This document shows, in pieces, positions 53,700-63,191 of a stretch of 64,000 nt of DNA; position 1 is the first letter of the stretch; the number at the start of each line of letters is the position of its first letter. Below the pieces are notes generated by a model. The model searched no databases and was not told the origin of the DNA. It was given only the letters and a program-made list of their open reading frames with translations. A program made the translations under genes and the position numbers. Where the stretch lies: positions 18,988-82,987 of the forward strand of contig NZ_JAHESD010000018.1 in the NCBI RefSeq assembly GCF_018598585.1. Reading direction: 5' to 3'. This stretch comes from Chryseosolibacter indicum (GTDB taxonomy: Bacteria; Bacteroidota; Bacteroidia; Cytophagales; Cyclobacteriaceae).

Positions 53700-54146
53700 A
53701 GGGTGGTTTGATTTAATGGTGTTACAGTAAGTCTCCCTCATTAATAAATGCTGGATGAGCTTTATACTCACCCAACATTAGAATTGTAGAGTTTCTTCTT
53801 ATAAGTTTAGGTTTAGATTGTGTTTGAACGAATTTATAAAATTAAATACTGATTACTACATTGTTTTTAATATAAACGGAAGGTTTACAAGGCGTTACTT
53901 AGTATATAATTTCATAAAGGTGCTGATACAAACGTTATAGTTTTTTGAGCAATCGTGTGAACTTGAAATTGCCACGATGAGATATTTTTTTTAAGAAAAA
54001 TATAAACGGCTGCCTGATTTTATATCACAGAATGACAGCAGAAGGCTAGTCAATCTCTAAAAAGAAAGGCAGAATATGCTGAGATGTCACAAGCATACTC
54101 TGTCCAGGTTATTATGATTTTTACTACGCATTATCACAAGGTTACC
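53700..54146. other. Intergenic region, no feature seen
   Basis: About 450 bases, AT-rich, between two minus-strand genes. No gene, RNA or clear terminator. The upstream promoter of the aminotransferase gene must lie here. Confidence 0.4.
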
Positions 54147-55181
54147 TCATGATTTGCCAAGTGCTTTTCGTATTGCAGGGGCTACAACGGTACCGTATAA
54201 TTCTATAGAACGTAATACTTTTTTATGAGGCATACTGCCAACAGTCATGTGGGCAAGAAAGCGCGTGTTTTTAAATAGCTCATATTCATACAAGATCTTA
54301 TCAATTATCTCTTGCGGACTACCCACAAGCAGTGATCCGTGTGGTGAACGAAGATCGTCATATTGCGCTCGGCTCATAGGAGGCCAGCCTCTCTCTTTAC
54401 CAATACGCGACATCATGTATGAATAGCTCGGAAAAAACTCGTCAGCAGCTTGTTGTGATTCATCAGCGATAAAACAATGCGAATGAATACCAACGCCTAA
54501 CTGATCTGCATCATGGCCCGCCGATTTTGCTACGTCTCTGTAGTAGGCGACATATGGAGCAAACCGATTAGGTGCACCTCCAATAATTGCAAGTGCCATG
54601 TGAAGGCCTAATGTTGCAGCGCGATGTACCGATTCAGGTGTGCCTCCAATTGCAACCCATATCGGTAGCTTCTTTTGATAAGGACGCGGATATACACCTA
54701 AATTGTTAATAGAAGCACGATGTTCTCCAGACCATGTTACTTTTTCGTTCTCATTAATCTTTATAAGCAAGTCAAGCTTTTCGGAAAACAAGGTGTCGTA
54801 GTCTTTCAGATCGTACCCAAATAATGGAAAGGATTCAATGAAGGAACCACGGCCTGCCATAATCTCAGCTCGTCCTTCAGATAATAAGTCAACCGTTGCA
54901 AATTGTTGAAATACCCGAACAGGATCATCAGAACTTAACACGGTAACAGCACTCGAAAGTTTAATTCTGTTGGTTCTCACGGCTGCGGCACCCAGCGCAA
55001 CTGTAGGAGCAGAGACAACGAAATCAGGCCGATGATGTTCTCCTATGGCAAATACATCCAGGCCAACCTGCTCTGCCAGTTCAACCTCTTCCATTAAATT
55101 CTTCATCCGCTCGTGCGGTGTAATCATCTTTCCTGTTGAATCCGGAGTAAGTTCTACAAATGTGCTAAGGCCTAATTCCAT
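54147..55181 (-). CDS. Luciferase-like monooxygenase family flavin oxidoreductase
   Basis: 344 residues of the bacterial-luciferase-like (LLM) TIM barrel: [34 protein letters not shown] (conserved His-His) and [40 protein letters not shown] is the family's F420/FMN-type substrate loop. FMN-dependent oxidation of an unidentified compound is expected. Monocistronic. Confidence 0.88.
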   Translation of the reverse strand: MELGLSTFVELTPDSTGKMITPHERMKNLMEEVELAEQVGLDVFAIGEHHRPDFVVSAPTVALGAAAVRTNRIKLSSAVTVLSSDDPVRVFQQFATVDLLSEGRAEIMAGRGSFIESFPLFGYDLKDYDTLFSEKLDLLIKINENEKVTWSGEHRASINNLGVYPRPYQKKLPIWVAIGGTPESVHRAATLGLHMALAIIGGAPNRFAPYVAYYRDVAKSAGHDADQLGVGIHSHCFIADESQQAADEFFPSYSYMMSRIGKERGWPPMSRAQYDDLRSPHGSLLVGSPQEIIDKILYEYELFKNTRFLAHMTVGSMPHKKVLRSIELYGTVVAPAIRKALGKS

Positions 55182-55498
55182 GATATTGTATTTGGTTCGT
55201 AATACGCGAATCTAAAACAAAGTATGATAAGTAATAGTTTTCTGGTTCTAACAAGCCTCGGCCCTTAGAATACGAACAGGAAGTTGCCTTGCCTTTTGCT
55301 TTAATGCAACAAGATTCAAATAACTGAATCATAATCAGGCCTAAAGCAAGCATTTGATTAAGAATTAAGCAAAACTGCCAATACAGCGATAAGTATCTTG
55401 ATATACCGCAGAATTTAATTCACCAAAATGATGGGTTGATGTCCGCTTCGCAGCGCGGGTTTAATTTTTTACTATGGTAAACCATTTAAACAAAAGAT
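55182..55498. other. Divergent intergenic region
   Basis: About 320 bases between the divergent LLM and GH13 genes. It should hold both promoters; I see no sharp operator or RNA element. Confidence 0.4.
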
Positions 55499-57148
55499 AT
55501 GATCGAAGACCTCTGGTATAAGAATGCTGTGATTTATAGTCTTGACCTTGAAACCTTTATGGATCGTAATGGTGATGGTATTGGTGACTTCGAGGGGCTG
55601 GCCAGCAGATTAGATTACCTGCATGCTCTGGGCATTGATACGGTGTGGTTAGCGCCTTTCCAGGTTTCTCCCAATAAAGACAATGGTTATGATATCAAAG
55701 ACTATTACGGAGTTGATCCGAGTCATGGAACGCTGGGTGATTTTGTAGAATTTATACATCAGGCAAAAAAAAGAGGTATTAAAGTGATCATTGATCTTGT
55801 AGTCAACCACACCTCAGATCAACATCCATGGTTTCAGGATGCCAGAAGCAGTGAAAGTTCTAAATATCGAGATTGGTATGTGTGGTCTAAAGAGAAGCCC
55901 TCAGATTGGAACGAAGGGATGGTTTTTCCTGGTGTCCAAAAAGCAACATGGACATACGATGAAAAAGCGAAAGCATATTATCATCATCGCTTCTATAAAC
56001 ATCAGCCCGACCTAAATATCGACAACCTGGAAGTACGGGAAGAGATTGAAAGGATAATTGGCTTTTGGCTGCAGTTAGGTGTTGCAGGCTTTAGAATAGA
56101 TGCTGTTCCTTTTATTCTCGAAACACAGGAACCTGGAGATGAAAATAAAAAGATTCGTTTTGAATACCTCAGGGAAATGCGACGCTTTCTTCAATGGAGA
56201 AGAGGCGATGCGGTAATGCTAGGGGAGGCAAATGTAGAACCAAAAGAGAGTTCAAAGTATTTTGGTAAAGAAGGTGAAGGAATTCACATGATGTTTAACT
56301 TCTATGTTAATCAATATATTTTCTATGCGCTTGCAACTTCTGATATACAACCTTTAAAGGATGCGATTGAAGCTACCCGCATTGAATTTCCCGGCTCGCA
56401 GTGGGCCCAGTTCCTGAGAAACCATGATGAACTGGACTTGGCAAGACTTACTGATGAGCAACGTCAAAAAGTATTTGAAAGCTTTGGTCCTGACAAGAAC
56501 ATGCAATTATATGACCGCGGAATAAGAAGACGGCTTTCAAGTATGTTACTCGATCGAAAAAAAACAGAGCTTGCCTATAGTCTTATTTTTTCTCTGCCGG
56601 GTACACCCGTATTGCGCTATGGCGATGAGATTGGAATGGGAGAGAACCTGGAGTTGGAAGAACGAAATGCGGTACGCACGCCCATGCAATGGTCATCAAA
56701 TAAAAATGCCGGCTTTTCTGATGCCGATAAACTTGTAAATCCTGTTATTGAAGATGGCGCTTACGGATGTAAAGAGGTGAACGTAGAAACACAGCGGAGA
56801 ATACCAGACTCTTTATTGAACTGGATGACAAACCTTATAAGACTACGACAGGAGTGCATTGAAATAGGATGGGGAGAATGGAGTATCCTGGATGTAAATG
56901 TCCCTGATGTACTTTGTATCCGTTACAATTATAAAGATAGCTCGGTTATAGTGCTTCATAATTTCAACGACCGTGAAGTAGAAGTGCCGCTTACGCTTGA
57001 AAGCAAGAATGAATTGAAGCTTATTGACCTAATGATCACAGAAACGAGTGTCGCCAATAAGGCCGGTACACACACCATCAGGTTAAGTGGATATGGATAC
57101 CGTTGGTTCAGGGCAGGAGGCCTCACTCATTTACTCCGAAAGAGATAA
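55499..57148 (+). CDS. GH13 alpha-glucosidase/trehalose-synthase-like enzyme
   Basis: 549 residues, cytoplasmic (no signal). GH13 regions: YNAVIYSLDLETFMDRNGDG-like start, IIDLVVNHTSDQHPWFQDAR, nucleophile Asp201 in FRIDAVPF, acid/base Glu243 in MLGEANVEP and stabiliser Asp310 in LRNHDEL. Length and the WYKNAVIYSLD start match the trehalose synthase (maltose alpha-D-glucosyltransferase, GH13_16) group, but amylase or alpha-glucosidase activity is not excluded. It would act on maltose or maltodextrins, fitting with the GT4-GH57 pair at 31-34 kb. Divergent from the LLM gene. Confidence 0.87.
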   Translation: MIEDLWYKNAVIYSLDLETFMDRNGDGIGDFEGLASRLDYLHALGIDTVWLAPFQVSPNKDNGYDIKDYYGVDPSHGTLGDFVEFIHQAKKRGIKVIIDLVVNHTSDQHPWFQDARSSESSKYRDWYVWSKEKPSDWNEGMVFPGVQKATWTYDEKAKAYYHHRFYKHQPDLNIDNLEVREEIERIIGFWLQLGVAGFRIDAVPFILETQEPGDENKKIRFEYLREMRRFLQWRRGDAVMLGEANVEPKESSKYFGKEGEGIHMMFNFYVNQYIFYALATSDIQPLKDAIEATRIEFPGSQWAQFLRNHDELDLARLTDEQRQKVFESFGPDKNMQLYDRGIRRRLSSMLLDRKKTELAYSLIFSLPGTPVLRYGDEIGMGENLELEERNAVRTPMQWSSNKNAGFSDADKLVNPVIEDGAYGCKEVNVETQRRIPDSLLNWMTNLIRLRQECIEIGWGEWSILDVNVPDVLCIRYNYKDSSVIVLHNFNDREVEVPLTLESKNELKLIDLMITETSVANKAGTHTIRLSGYGYRWFRAGGLTHLLRKR

Positions 57149-57588
57149 AATATTTTTCTTTTTCTTCTGAAAATTAAAAGGCATTATGATTTTATGCGGT
57201 CGCTTCGTGTCGAACGCGATTGCGGAAAAACCAGGACTATCACTTTACTATGATGATTTGTGTCATTATCATGATGTTTTTGATGCAGCTGAAAGTAGCG
57301 ACAGAAAAAAATATCGTCGATATCCGTAAGTCCTCGAACTATGAGGGGATTCATCTTTTAAGAAGGTTACGGTTGCGCAAAAACGATTTGCTTGCAACGG
57401 TTTTGATACTGGCTCTCTAAAAAGAGAACAACATGTTAGAAGATAAAAAACTTATACCAACTAAACTTAATGCCTATGTAAAATTGAAATCGTCCTCCGA
57501 GTTTATAGTTGCTATTAATATATTTTCCCACAAAGCGCGGAAACCCATTTTATAGTAGAGGTATCTGTGTTGAAAAAAGAATGAAAGT
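57149..57588. other. Intergenic region with only doubtful short frames
   Basis: 440 bases. A frame from 57433 to 57555 would encode 40 residues (MLEDKKLIPTKLNAYVKLKS start) and one from 57220 (TTG start) 66 residues; neither has codon usage or motifs that persuade me. No clear terminator for the GH13 gene is seen. Confidence 0.35.
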
Positions 57589-58980
57589 ATGATATTGAAC
57601 AAAATCCTAAACCTTACTATTACTGTCTTAACGTTAACGCTATCATTGGGTTCTACCTATGCTCAACAAACCGCAAAAATTACACCTTCTGGCATAGGTT
57701 ATCTTGAATATGTTCCTAAAGGATATAATAGTAATAAGAATAAGTACCCTGTCCTGATCTCTCTTCATGGAATTTCAGAAAGAGGAACTACCTCAAAAGA
57801 TGCAAACGCTATTAAGTCGAGTGTTCAAAAGGTAGCGAACGTGGGCATGGCTAAATATATAAAGCAAGGTGCACAATATTCTTTTATTGTTATTTCACCT
57901 CAGTTAAAGTCATCTTACGGCACATGGCCTGCTAGCTACGTGATGGATGTTGTTAACCACGTTAAAAAGACATTACGTATAGATGAAAGTAGAATTTATA
58001 TCACAGGATTGAGCCTTGGCGGCTTTGGTGTATGGACCACCATTAGTGCACACCCTGATGTGTTTGCAGCAGCTATTCCTGTTTGTTCCGGTGGTAATTC
58101 ACCAAGTAAGGCATGTGGCATTGCTTCCGAGAAGCTGCCAATATGGGCCTTCCATGGCGATAGAGATAATGTAGTATCAGCCAACGTTACAATACGTATG
58201 GTAAATGCAGTTAATGGTTGTAACCCTAAACCTAGCCCACTTGCAAAAACAACTATTTTCCCAGGAATGGGCCATAGCATATGGGATAGAGTTTACAAAG
58301 AAACCAATGCATTGAACTGGATGCTCAACTACCGCACAAATGGTAAAACAAACACACCTAGCAACGTAGACCCTGTATCAAATGCCGGAGGCGACAAAAC
58401 CATAACGCTTCCAACAAATAAGGTCGTAATCACAGGATCAGGTTCTGATAAAGACGGTTCAGTATCAAGCCATAGCTGGAGCCAGGTAAGTGGACCATCA
58501 AAAGCAACACTTGCTAACGCGAACACGAAAACACTTACCGCATCAAATCTGAAAGCAGGAACATATGTATTCCGCCTGAAGGTAAAGGATAACAAAGGTG
58601 CAGAAGATACAGATGATGTTACTGTTACTGTTAAAAATAAACCGGCAACATCTAATCCTAAGCCAACAACGCCTAGCAATCCAAAACCAACAACGCCTAC
58701 TAAAAACCAGGCACCAATTGCAAATGCAGGAAGCGATAAGAGTGTAAAACTTCCTACAAGTACAATAACGCTGAGTGGTTCTGGAAAGGATAAGGATGGA
58801 AAAATTGTATCTTACAAATGGGCGAAAGTTGGCGGACCTTCCGCTTCGCTCTCTGGTGCAACATCTTCTTCCGTAAAGGTTAGCGGACTAAAAGCAGGCT
58901 CTTACTACTTCACATTAACCGTGAAAGACGACAAGGGTGCAAGCCATTCTGATAAAATGCTTCTGAAAGTAACTAAATAG
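57589..58980 (+). CDS. Secreted alpha/beta-hydrolase esterase with two PKD-like repeats
   Basis: 463 residues with signal peptide (1-25). An alpha/beta-hydrolase domain (about 30-245) has nucleophile Ser142 in GLSLGGFGVW, acid Asp191 in HGDRDN and His229 in GMGHSIWDRV. Two tandem beta-sandwich repeats follow (about 262-350 and 378-463), each beginning NAGGDKTITLP/ADKSVKLP-like and ending KDNKGAEDTDDVTVTV or KDDKGASHSDKMLLKV. They are PKD/cadherin-like. A Pro/Thr/Asn linker (KPTTPSNPKPTTPT) separates them. It resembles secreted feruloyl/acetyl esterases and phospholipase/carboxylesterases that act on plant polymers. A terminator follows. Confidence 0.88.
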   Translation: MILNKILNLTITVLTLTLSLGSTYAQQTAKITPSGIGYLEYVPKGYNSNKNKYPVLISLHGISERGTTSKDANAIKSSVQKVANVGMAKYIKQGAQYSFIVISPQLKSSYGTWPASYVMDVVNHVKKTLRIDESRIYITGLSLGGFGVWTTISAHPDVFAAAIPVCSGGNSPSKACGIASEKLPIWAFHGDRDNVVSANVTIRMVNAVNGCNPKPSPLAKTTIFPGMGHSIWDRVYKETNALNWMLNYRTNGKTNTPSNVDPVSNAGGDKTITLPTNKVVITGSGSDKDGSVSSHSWSQVSGPSKATLANANTKTLTASNLKAGTYVFRLKVKDNKGAEDTDDVTVTVKNKPATSNPKPTTPSNPKPTTPTKNQAPIANAGSDKSVKLPTSTITLSGSGKDKDGKIVSYKWAKVGGPSASLSGATSSSVKVSGLKAGSYYFTLTVKDDKGASHSDKMLLKVTK

Positions 58981-59008
58981 TCTTTCCAAGATTATTCACA
59001 CCCAAAAC

Positions 59009-59047
59009 AATAAGGCTAACCTCTAAGAGGTTGGCCTTATTGCTTTT
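59009..59047. terminator. Terminator after the esterase gene
   Basis: A 15-base stem with one mismatch (AATAAGGCTAACCTC, 59009-59023; GAGGTTGGCCTTATT, 59027-59041) with TAA loop, then a short T run (TGCTTTT). It follows the esterase stop by 29 bases. Confidence 0.8.
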
Positions 59048-59210
59048 ATACATGAAACGTAAACCAAAACCACTTACATTATCGCCTTTCCTCGGGAATG
59101 TCTGGGAACGGAGGGGTAGGAAAATGTTAGATGGGGTGAAGTAATCCCTCCGTTTGGAGAACTTCACATCGAAGAGGGAAGTACATATCATATCATCGCA
59201 TTGCCTGCCT

Positions 59211-59320
59211 GTCATCCAACTCCGTATTCAGTAAATAACGGGATCGCTTCGTCCTGCCAACACACGAGTCCATTACACACGTTCTCCCAGACATTGTCCG
59301 GGACAAGCGCGATGACAGTT
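59211..59320. repeat. Dispersed intergenic repeat, copy 1 (about 105 bp)
   Basis: Starts GTCATCCAA and continues GGGATCGCTTCGTCCTGC ... CATTGTCCGGGACAAGCGCG ATGACAGTT. It is highly similar to 62650-62755, in the same orientation, 3.4 kb away. An imperfect hairpin can form between ATCGC-n-GTCC and GGAC-n-GCGAT. The family resembles known intergenic REP-like repeats of the ATTGCGAGGAACGAAGCAAT type. Confidence 0.75.
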
Positions 59321-59357
59321 CTGAAACCGTAGCACCATTGGTAGCACCACGGATAAC

Positions 59358-59391
59358 ACAAAAAAAACGCTCCCCTTTGCGGAGAGCGTTT
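59358..59391 (-). terminator. Terminator of the gene ending at 59424 (minus strand)
   Basis: Stem AAACGCTC (59365-59372)/GAGCGTTT (59384-59391), loop of 11 bases; on the minus strand it is followed by a run of T (complement of AAAAAAAA). It sits 33 bases past the stop of the minus-strand gene. Confidence 0.85.
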
Positions 59392-59423
59392 AAAACTAAA
59401 TAAATAATAAAACTCAGGTACGC

Positions 59424-60224
59424 CTAGTACACACCTACAATACGCATCCCCATTCCCTGGTTGGATGGATAATAGGCCGTTCCATCTTTCAGGAAGAACA
59501 AGATACCCACCGCATGCACTACCGTTGCATCGTCAGTAAGCGGAGTGGTAGTCTCTATCTTCGTCTCCAAAGTAATTGAAACCGGTTCTGTCGATGCCAT
59601 TGGGTAATACTCTGAAAAAGTAACATCGCTGATTGCATCAATCATATCGTTGGTTGACTCGTAGGTACTAGTCTTTTCATTGTACACCGTATCGGTTAAC
59701 ACACCTGCAAGTTGTATAAGCTGAAAGTGCGACGTCAACGGAGGCGGAACTACACTTCGGCTTATGTTCAGGTTGGTGATCGTAGCCGTAACCGTAGTAC
59801 GGTCTGTGCTATGCGATGTAGGAAACCTCTTGGTAAACGATGAGCGGAAAGGACTTATAGCATTCAGTTCAAACTTAATCAAGTCCTTTTTGTGTTGTGA
59901 CAGGAAGATCTGGCGTTTACCACGAAAAGCAGTTTCATCTACTTTCATCATGTCGCGATACACTTTCGATATTCTGCCACGCACACGACCATCTTTAAGG
60001 TTTTTCACCGGAGCGAAAATTTGTGTGAATGAAGATGTTGCCTTGGCAAGCCCTGAAAACTCACTCAGGTTCTCGCGTACGCGCTCAAACTTAGGATCGG
60101 TCATGATCCGCTCTTTGCTTGGTCCGCCTGCCTTACGGGCTACATGCTCACCATTTTTGTTTTGGTAAAACGAGATTCCACCCATCTTACCTTTGAAGGT
60201 TACGAAATTTGTTTGTTTACTCAT
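59424..60224 (-). CDS. Bacteroidota-specific protein of unknown function
   Basis: 266 residues when started at ATG 60224; 18 upstream codons in the same frame are probably untranslated. Motifs FVTFKGKMGGISFYQNKNGE, then GPSKERIMTDPKFERVRENL SEFSG are characteristic of a large uncharacterised protein family that occurs in many copies in Bacteroidota genomes. The rest is beta-rich, no signal peptide or membrane helix is seen. The function is unknown. A terminator follows immediately. Divergent from the WYL gene; the intergenic region carries the palindrome and iterons listed below. Confidence 0.75.
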   Translation of the reverse strand: MSKQTNFVTFKGKMGGISFYQNKNGEHVARKAGGPSKERIMTDPKFERVRENLSEFSGLAKATSSFTQIFAPVKNLKDGRVRGRISKVYRDMMKVDETAFRGKRQIFLSQHKKDLIKFELNAISPFRSSFTKRFPTSHSTDRTTVTATITNLNISRSVVPPPLTSHFQLIQLAGVLTDTVYNEKTSTYESTNDMIDAISDVTFSEYYPMASTEPVSITLETKIETTTPLTDDATVVHAVGILFFLKDGTAYYPSNQGMGMRIVGVY

Positions 60225-60352
60225 ATGTATAAAATTTAAATTGGTTACACTTTTATAAGATGTGCACTGCACACACACTATTTAGAATGATACATTCTAT
60301 AGCATCTGCCTTTACAGTTCGCCATCTGATTGATAATTCAAAAGTATCTGAG

Positions 60353-60377
60353 CACTAGGCAGCCAGTCTGCCTAGTG
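60353..60377. promoter_or_regulatory. Perfect 10-bp inverted repeat, probable operator
   Basis: CACTAGGCAG (60353-60362) and CTGCCTAGTG (60368-60377) with a 5-base spacer (CCAGT). It lies between divergent genes (59424-60224 minus, 60575 plus). It looks like a dimeric regulator site, possibly bound by the WYL protein, but no experiment is implied. Confidence 0.6.
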
Positions 60378-60441
60378 AAAAATATTTTTACTTTTTTTAT
60401 TTTGGGTAAACAGAGGTTTTTCAACTGAGGTTGATAAAAAG

Positions 60442-60507
60442 TAGCGGTTATCCTCGGGATATCTAGCGGTTATCCTGGGGATATCCTGCGGACATCCCCG
60501 GCACGTG
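60442..60507. repeat. Three tandem 22-bp iterons upstream of the WYL gene
   Basis: Units of 22 bp begin at 60442, 60464 and 60486. The first two are TAGCGGTTATCCT followed by CGGGATATC and GGGGATATC, differing by one base. The third starts CTGCGGACATCC. Each has an inner dyad TATCC-n3-GGATA. Two-turn spacing puts all copies on one DNA face, 70-130 bases before the WYL start. Confidence 0.75.
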
Positions 60508-60574
60508 GTGCAGTTTAATTTTTTCAGATTAACTCAAAAACGTTTAAATTTAGACTTATAACCTTAAGACCCCC

Positions 60575-61594
60575 ATGTCTGCCGGAAAGAACCCCTACGC
60601 GCGATACCAGATTATTAATGCGTGTTTTACAAACAAGCAAAAGCCTTATTGGACAAAAGAAGAGCTTATCAGAAAACTGGCAGAGCACGATTTTCATGTA
60701 TCGGAGAGAACCCTGAACACCGACCTACAGAACATGCGCGGAAACGAGCAATTGGGCTTTTTTGCACCCATTACCTATTGCGTACGTGAACGTGCCTATT
60801 ATTATAGTGATCCCAATTATTCGATTTATAGTGCACAACTGAGCGATTCACAGCTTCAGGCTTTTTCGTCTGTTGTAGACCTGCTACAGGGCTTCAGAGG
60901 GCTGCAAATGGTAACAGAGTTCGAAGGTGCCATCGAGAAGATTGTAAGGGGCGTAGACCAGCTTAGAAGAGACAAGCTTACGAAAGGTGAGCAGACCATA
61001 GAGTTTGAGCGTGCACCTTACTATAAAGGAATGGTGTGGTTCGACACAATTAAAAACAGTATCGATAACAAACAACCGCTGCGGATAGGGTATAAGAAGT
61101 TTACCTCAGGTAAGGAAGACGTACATATTTTCCATCCGTACTTTCTAAAGGAGTTTAAGGGAAGGTGGTATGTACTGGGCCATAGTGAAAAGCGAAGAAT
61201 AACCCTTACCCTTGCGCTCGACAGGATTGAAAGCGCAAGTCCTGAACGTGTACCTTACAAGCCCAACACCTTTTTGAAAGCGAAGGAGTATTTTAAAAAT
61301 ACCATAGGCATTACGCATAAGAAGAAACCTGTTGAAGACATTGTATTATGGTTTTCACCTGCCATGGGCAACTACATAAAGACACAACACATCCACCCCT
61401 CACAACAAATTATACGCGACGATGAAGAAGGCCTGGTAATAAGCCTGAAGCTTATCATCAACTACGAGCTCATCACTATGCTCCTGGGCTACTGCCCTGA
61501 TGTAAGTGTTGTTGCCCCTGTGAAGCTGAAGGATAAGCTGGAAGAGCTTTTAATGAAAGGTATAGAGGCGAATAGGAGGAAGGTGAGGGTTTGA
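60575..61594 (+). CDS. WYL-domain transcriptional regulator
   Basis: 339 residues: an N-terminal winged helix (about 5-75, including EELIRKLAEHDFHVSERTLN), then a linker helix (ALSDSQLQAFSSVVDLLQGF) and a WYL domain (about 150-230) with GRWYVLGHSEKRR. The C-terminal WCX extension includes PRVVAPVKLKDKLEELLMKG-like residues near 310-330. WYL proteins bind nucleotide or nucleic-acid ligands and frequently control defence and DNA-damage genes. It is preceded by iterons and followed 122 bases later by the HEPN-type gene on the same strand. Confidence 0.9.
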   Translation: MSAGKNPYARYQIINACFTNKQKPYWTKEELIRKLAEHDFHVSERTLNTDLQNMRGNEQLGFFAPITYCVRERAYYYSDPNYSIYSAQLSDSQLQAFSSVVDLLQGFRGLQMVTEFEGAIEKIVRGVDQLRRDKLTKGEQTIEFERAPYYKGMVWFDTIKNSIDNKQPLRIGYKKFTSGKEDVHIFHPYFLKEFKGRWYVLGHSEKRRITLTLALDRIESASPERVPYKPNTFLKAKEYFKNTIGITHKKKPVEDIVLWFSPAMGNYIKTQHIHPSQQIIRDDEEGLVISLKLIINYELITMLLGYCPDVSVVAPVKLKDKLEELLMKGIEANRRKVRV

Positions 61595-61716
61595 GGGGGA
61601 GGTGGAAAAATGGTAATTTAGAAGGGGTGTATATAACTATTTGTTTATATGCTTCATAGAAACATGTTAATAAAGAAATATGGACGTAAGTCTTATAGCG
61701 AATTTTTAGGGCTTCT

Positions 61717-62508
61717 ATGCGCAACAACAAAGCATACGACAATTTTAAAAAGGACTTAGAAGATATATTTTCTACAATCGTCTGTTTACAACACTACGCG
61801 TACACAAGTGAAGCCTTGTTTGCAAATAGGAGAAAACTGAAGTTTACTACCGAGGAAGATACAAAGATTTTTAAAGAAATTCACTTATTTGAACGCACCA
61901 ACTATCTCAACAACACGTTGTTTATTGCGTTGATCGCACTTCTAGAAAGTTACTTGCAGGATAGGCTTATTGAAGAGCTTGAAAATAACGTAGAGAAGGT
62001 AAATGAGTTGATACGGAAATACTCAATTGACAGAAAAATAACCCCAGAGGATGTTATAAGAGGTCCTCACGTTATTGCCAACGAAATTATTGAAGGAACT
62101 ATCTTCCATAAATTACCTGTTGTAAATTCTTTATATAAGATTGTTTACGGAGTGGATATTTTGTCACTAATGAAGGAAAAAGAGATATTCCTCTTAATAA
62201 AGATTCGACATAAGATTGTCCACCATTCTGGTCGAGTTCGGGGAAAAAAAATTGTCATTGGAGAAATCGGAATACTTGAGGCAATGAATTCAATTTCGAG
62301 ATGGATAGAAAATATTGAATTCTTTTTACATAAAAAGAAGGAGCGAAAAAGTTTTCCTAATTATGTAAGGAGATACATTAACCAAGCGGACTTTAAAAAG
62401 AGTCGAATTTACAAACAAGCAATGCCCGAAATGGAAAAAAGATGGTTAGAGAATATGGACGATGCAATAAAAAGAAAGGGTATTGAAGAGCATTTATATT
62501 GGAACTAA
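61717..62508 (+). CDS. HEPN-type protein (putative RX4H RNase)
   Basis: 263 residues, all helical, with no signal or membrane segment. The motif RHKIVHHSGRVRG contains Arg164-x4-His169, the RX4-6H signature of HEPN nucleases, at the start of the last helices of the MAE_28990/RiboL-PSP-HEPN-like fold (preceded by NNTLFIALIALLESYLQDRL and followed by EAMNSISRWIENIEFFL). Such proteins act as ribonucleases in toxin-antitoxin and abortive-infection systems, but some are non-catalytic. It is linked to a WYL regulator in an accessory region between repeat copies. No antitoxin is evident on either side. Confidence 0.6.
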   Translation: MRNNKAYDNFKKDLEDIFSTIVCLQHYAYTSEALFANRRKLKFTTEEDTKIFKEIHLFERTNYLNNTLFIALIALLESYLQDRLIEELENNVEKVNELIRKYSIDRKITPEDVIRGPHVIANEIIEGTIFHKLPVVNSLYKIVYGVDILSLMKEKEIFLLIKIRHKIVHHSGRVRGKKIVIGEIGILEAMNSISRWIENIEFFLHKKKERKSFPNYVRRYINQADFKKSRIYKQAMPEMEKRWLENMDDAIKRKGIEEHLYWN

Positions 62509-62649
62509 CTCCCCTTCAAATTGCGCCGACACATCAATTGTCAGTTACTTAGAATTTACTTTCTTCCATACAAACCGAATTAATCACGTCATAGAATACA
62601 AAACAAGGAGAAGCATAAGTTGTATCTCTATTCTATCGCATCGCTTTCT

Positions 62650-62755
62650 GTTATCCAAGCCAACATTTCATCCGAAGGGGATCACTTCGTCCTGCTTACA
62701 CGCAAATCCATCACCGAGGTCCTCCGCGACATTCGGGACAGGCGCGATGACGGTT
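62650..62755. repeat. Dispersed intergenic repeat, copy 2
   Basis: GTTATCCAA ... GGGATCACTTCGTCCTGC ... CGGGACAGGCGCGATGACGGTT, a diverged copy of 59211-59320 in the same orientation. The two copies flank 3.3 kb that includes the WYL and HEPN genes. Confidence 0.75.
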
Positions 62756-62949
62756 ATAATAAAAGAGGTATTACTTCATTTCTCAACCGCGGCATTATAA
62801 CGACTTACGATTCAGGAGAAATGGAGACGAGGCGGGAGCCCAAGCAGGGTTCCCAAATGGACACCTGCATGAGTTAAAAGGCATGAGTCACTTTCTTGGC
62901 TTGAATGTTGATCTTATTCAGAAATCTTGCACTGTAAACCATATGATTA

Positions 62950-63114
62950 ATGACAATAAGAAACAAAACCACAGGTCAAAAAGCAGAATTGGCGCGCGTC
63001 CTGTCGAATGGAAGATATTTAATTCAAATAGGCGGGTACTATTCCTTGAATGATAAAAAGAATTGGAAGTCAGAAAGTGATGAAGTAACAGATATTTTGT
63101 CTTATTACGAATAG
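62950..63114 (+). CDS. 54-residue orphan protein
   Basis: ATG at 62950, TAG at 63112-63114. Sequence starts MTIRNKTTGQKAELARVLSN and continues with a YLIQIGGYYSLND segment and an acidic tail ending EVTDILSYYE. The beta-strand then helix layout looks like a real small globular protein but no family is recognised. It is followed 77 bases later by another small orphan. Confidence 0.4.
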   Translation: MTIRNKTTGQKAELARVLSNGRYLIQIGGYYSLNDKKNWKSESDEVTDILSYYE

Positions 63115-63191
63115 GATTTTTTGTCAGTAGGTAATATAGTACCTATTTAGATGGGTTATACCAGCCAATTTGTCCCTTTAATACGATTCAA

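Noticed and set aside
57220..57420. 66-residue frame with hydrophobic middle after the GH13 gene
   Set aside because: Needs a TTG start, has an improbable Met-rich hydrophobic run, no conserved pattern and no neighbour logic.
57433..57555. 40-residue frame
   Set aside because: Short, no motif, no supporting context.
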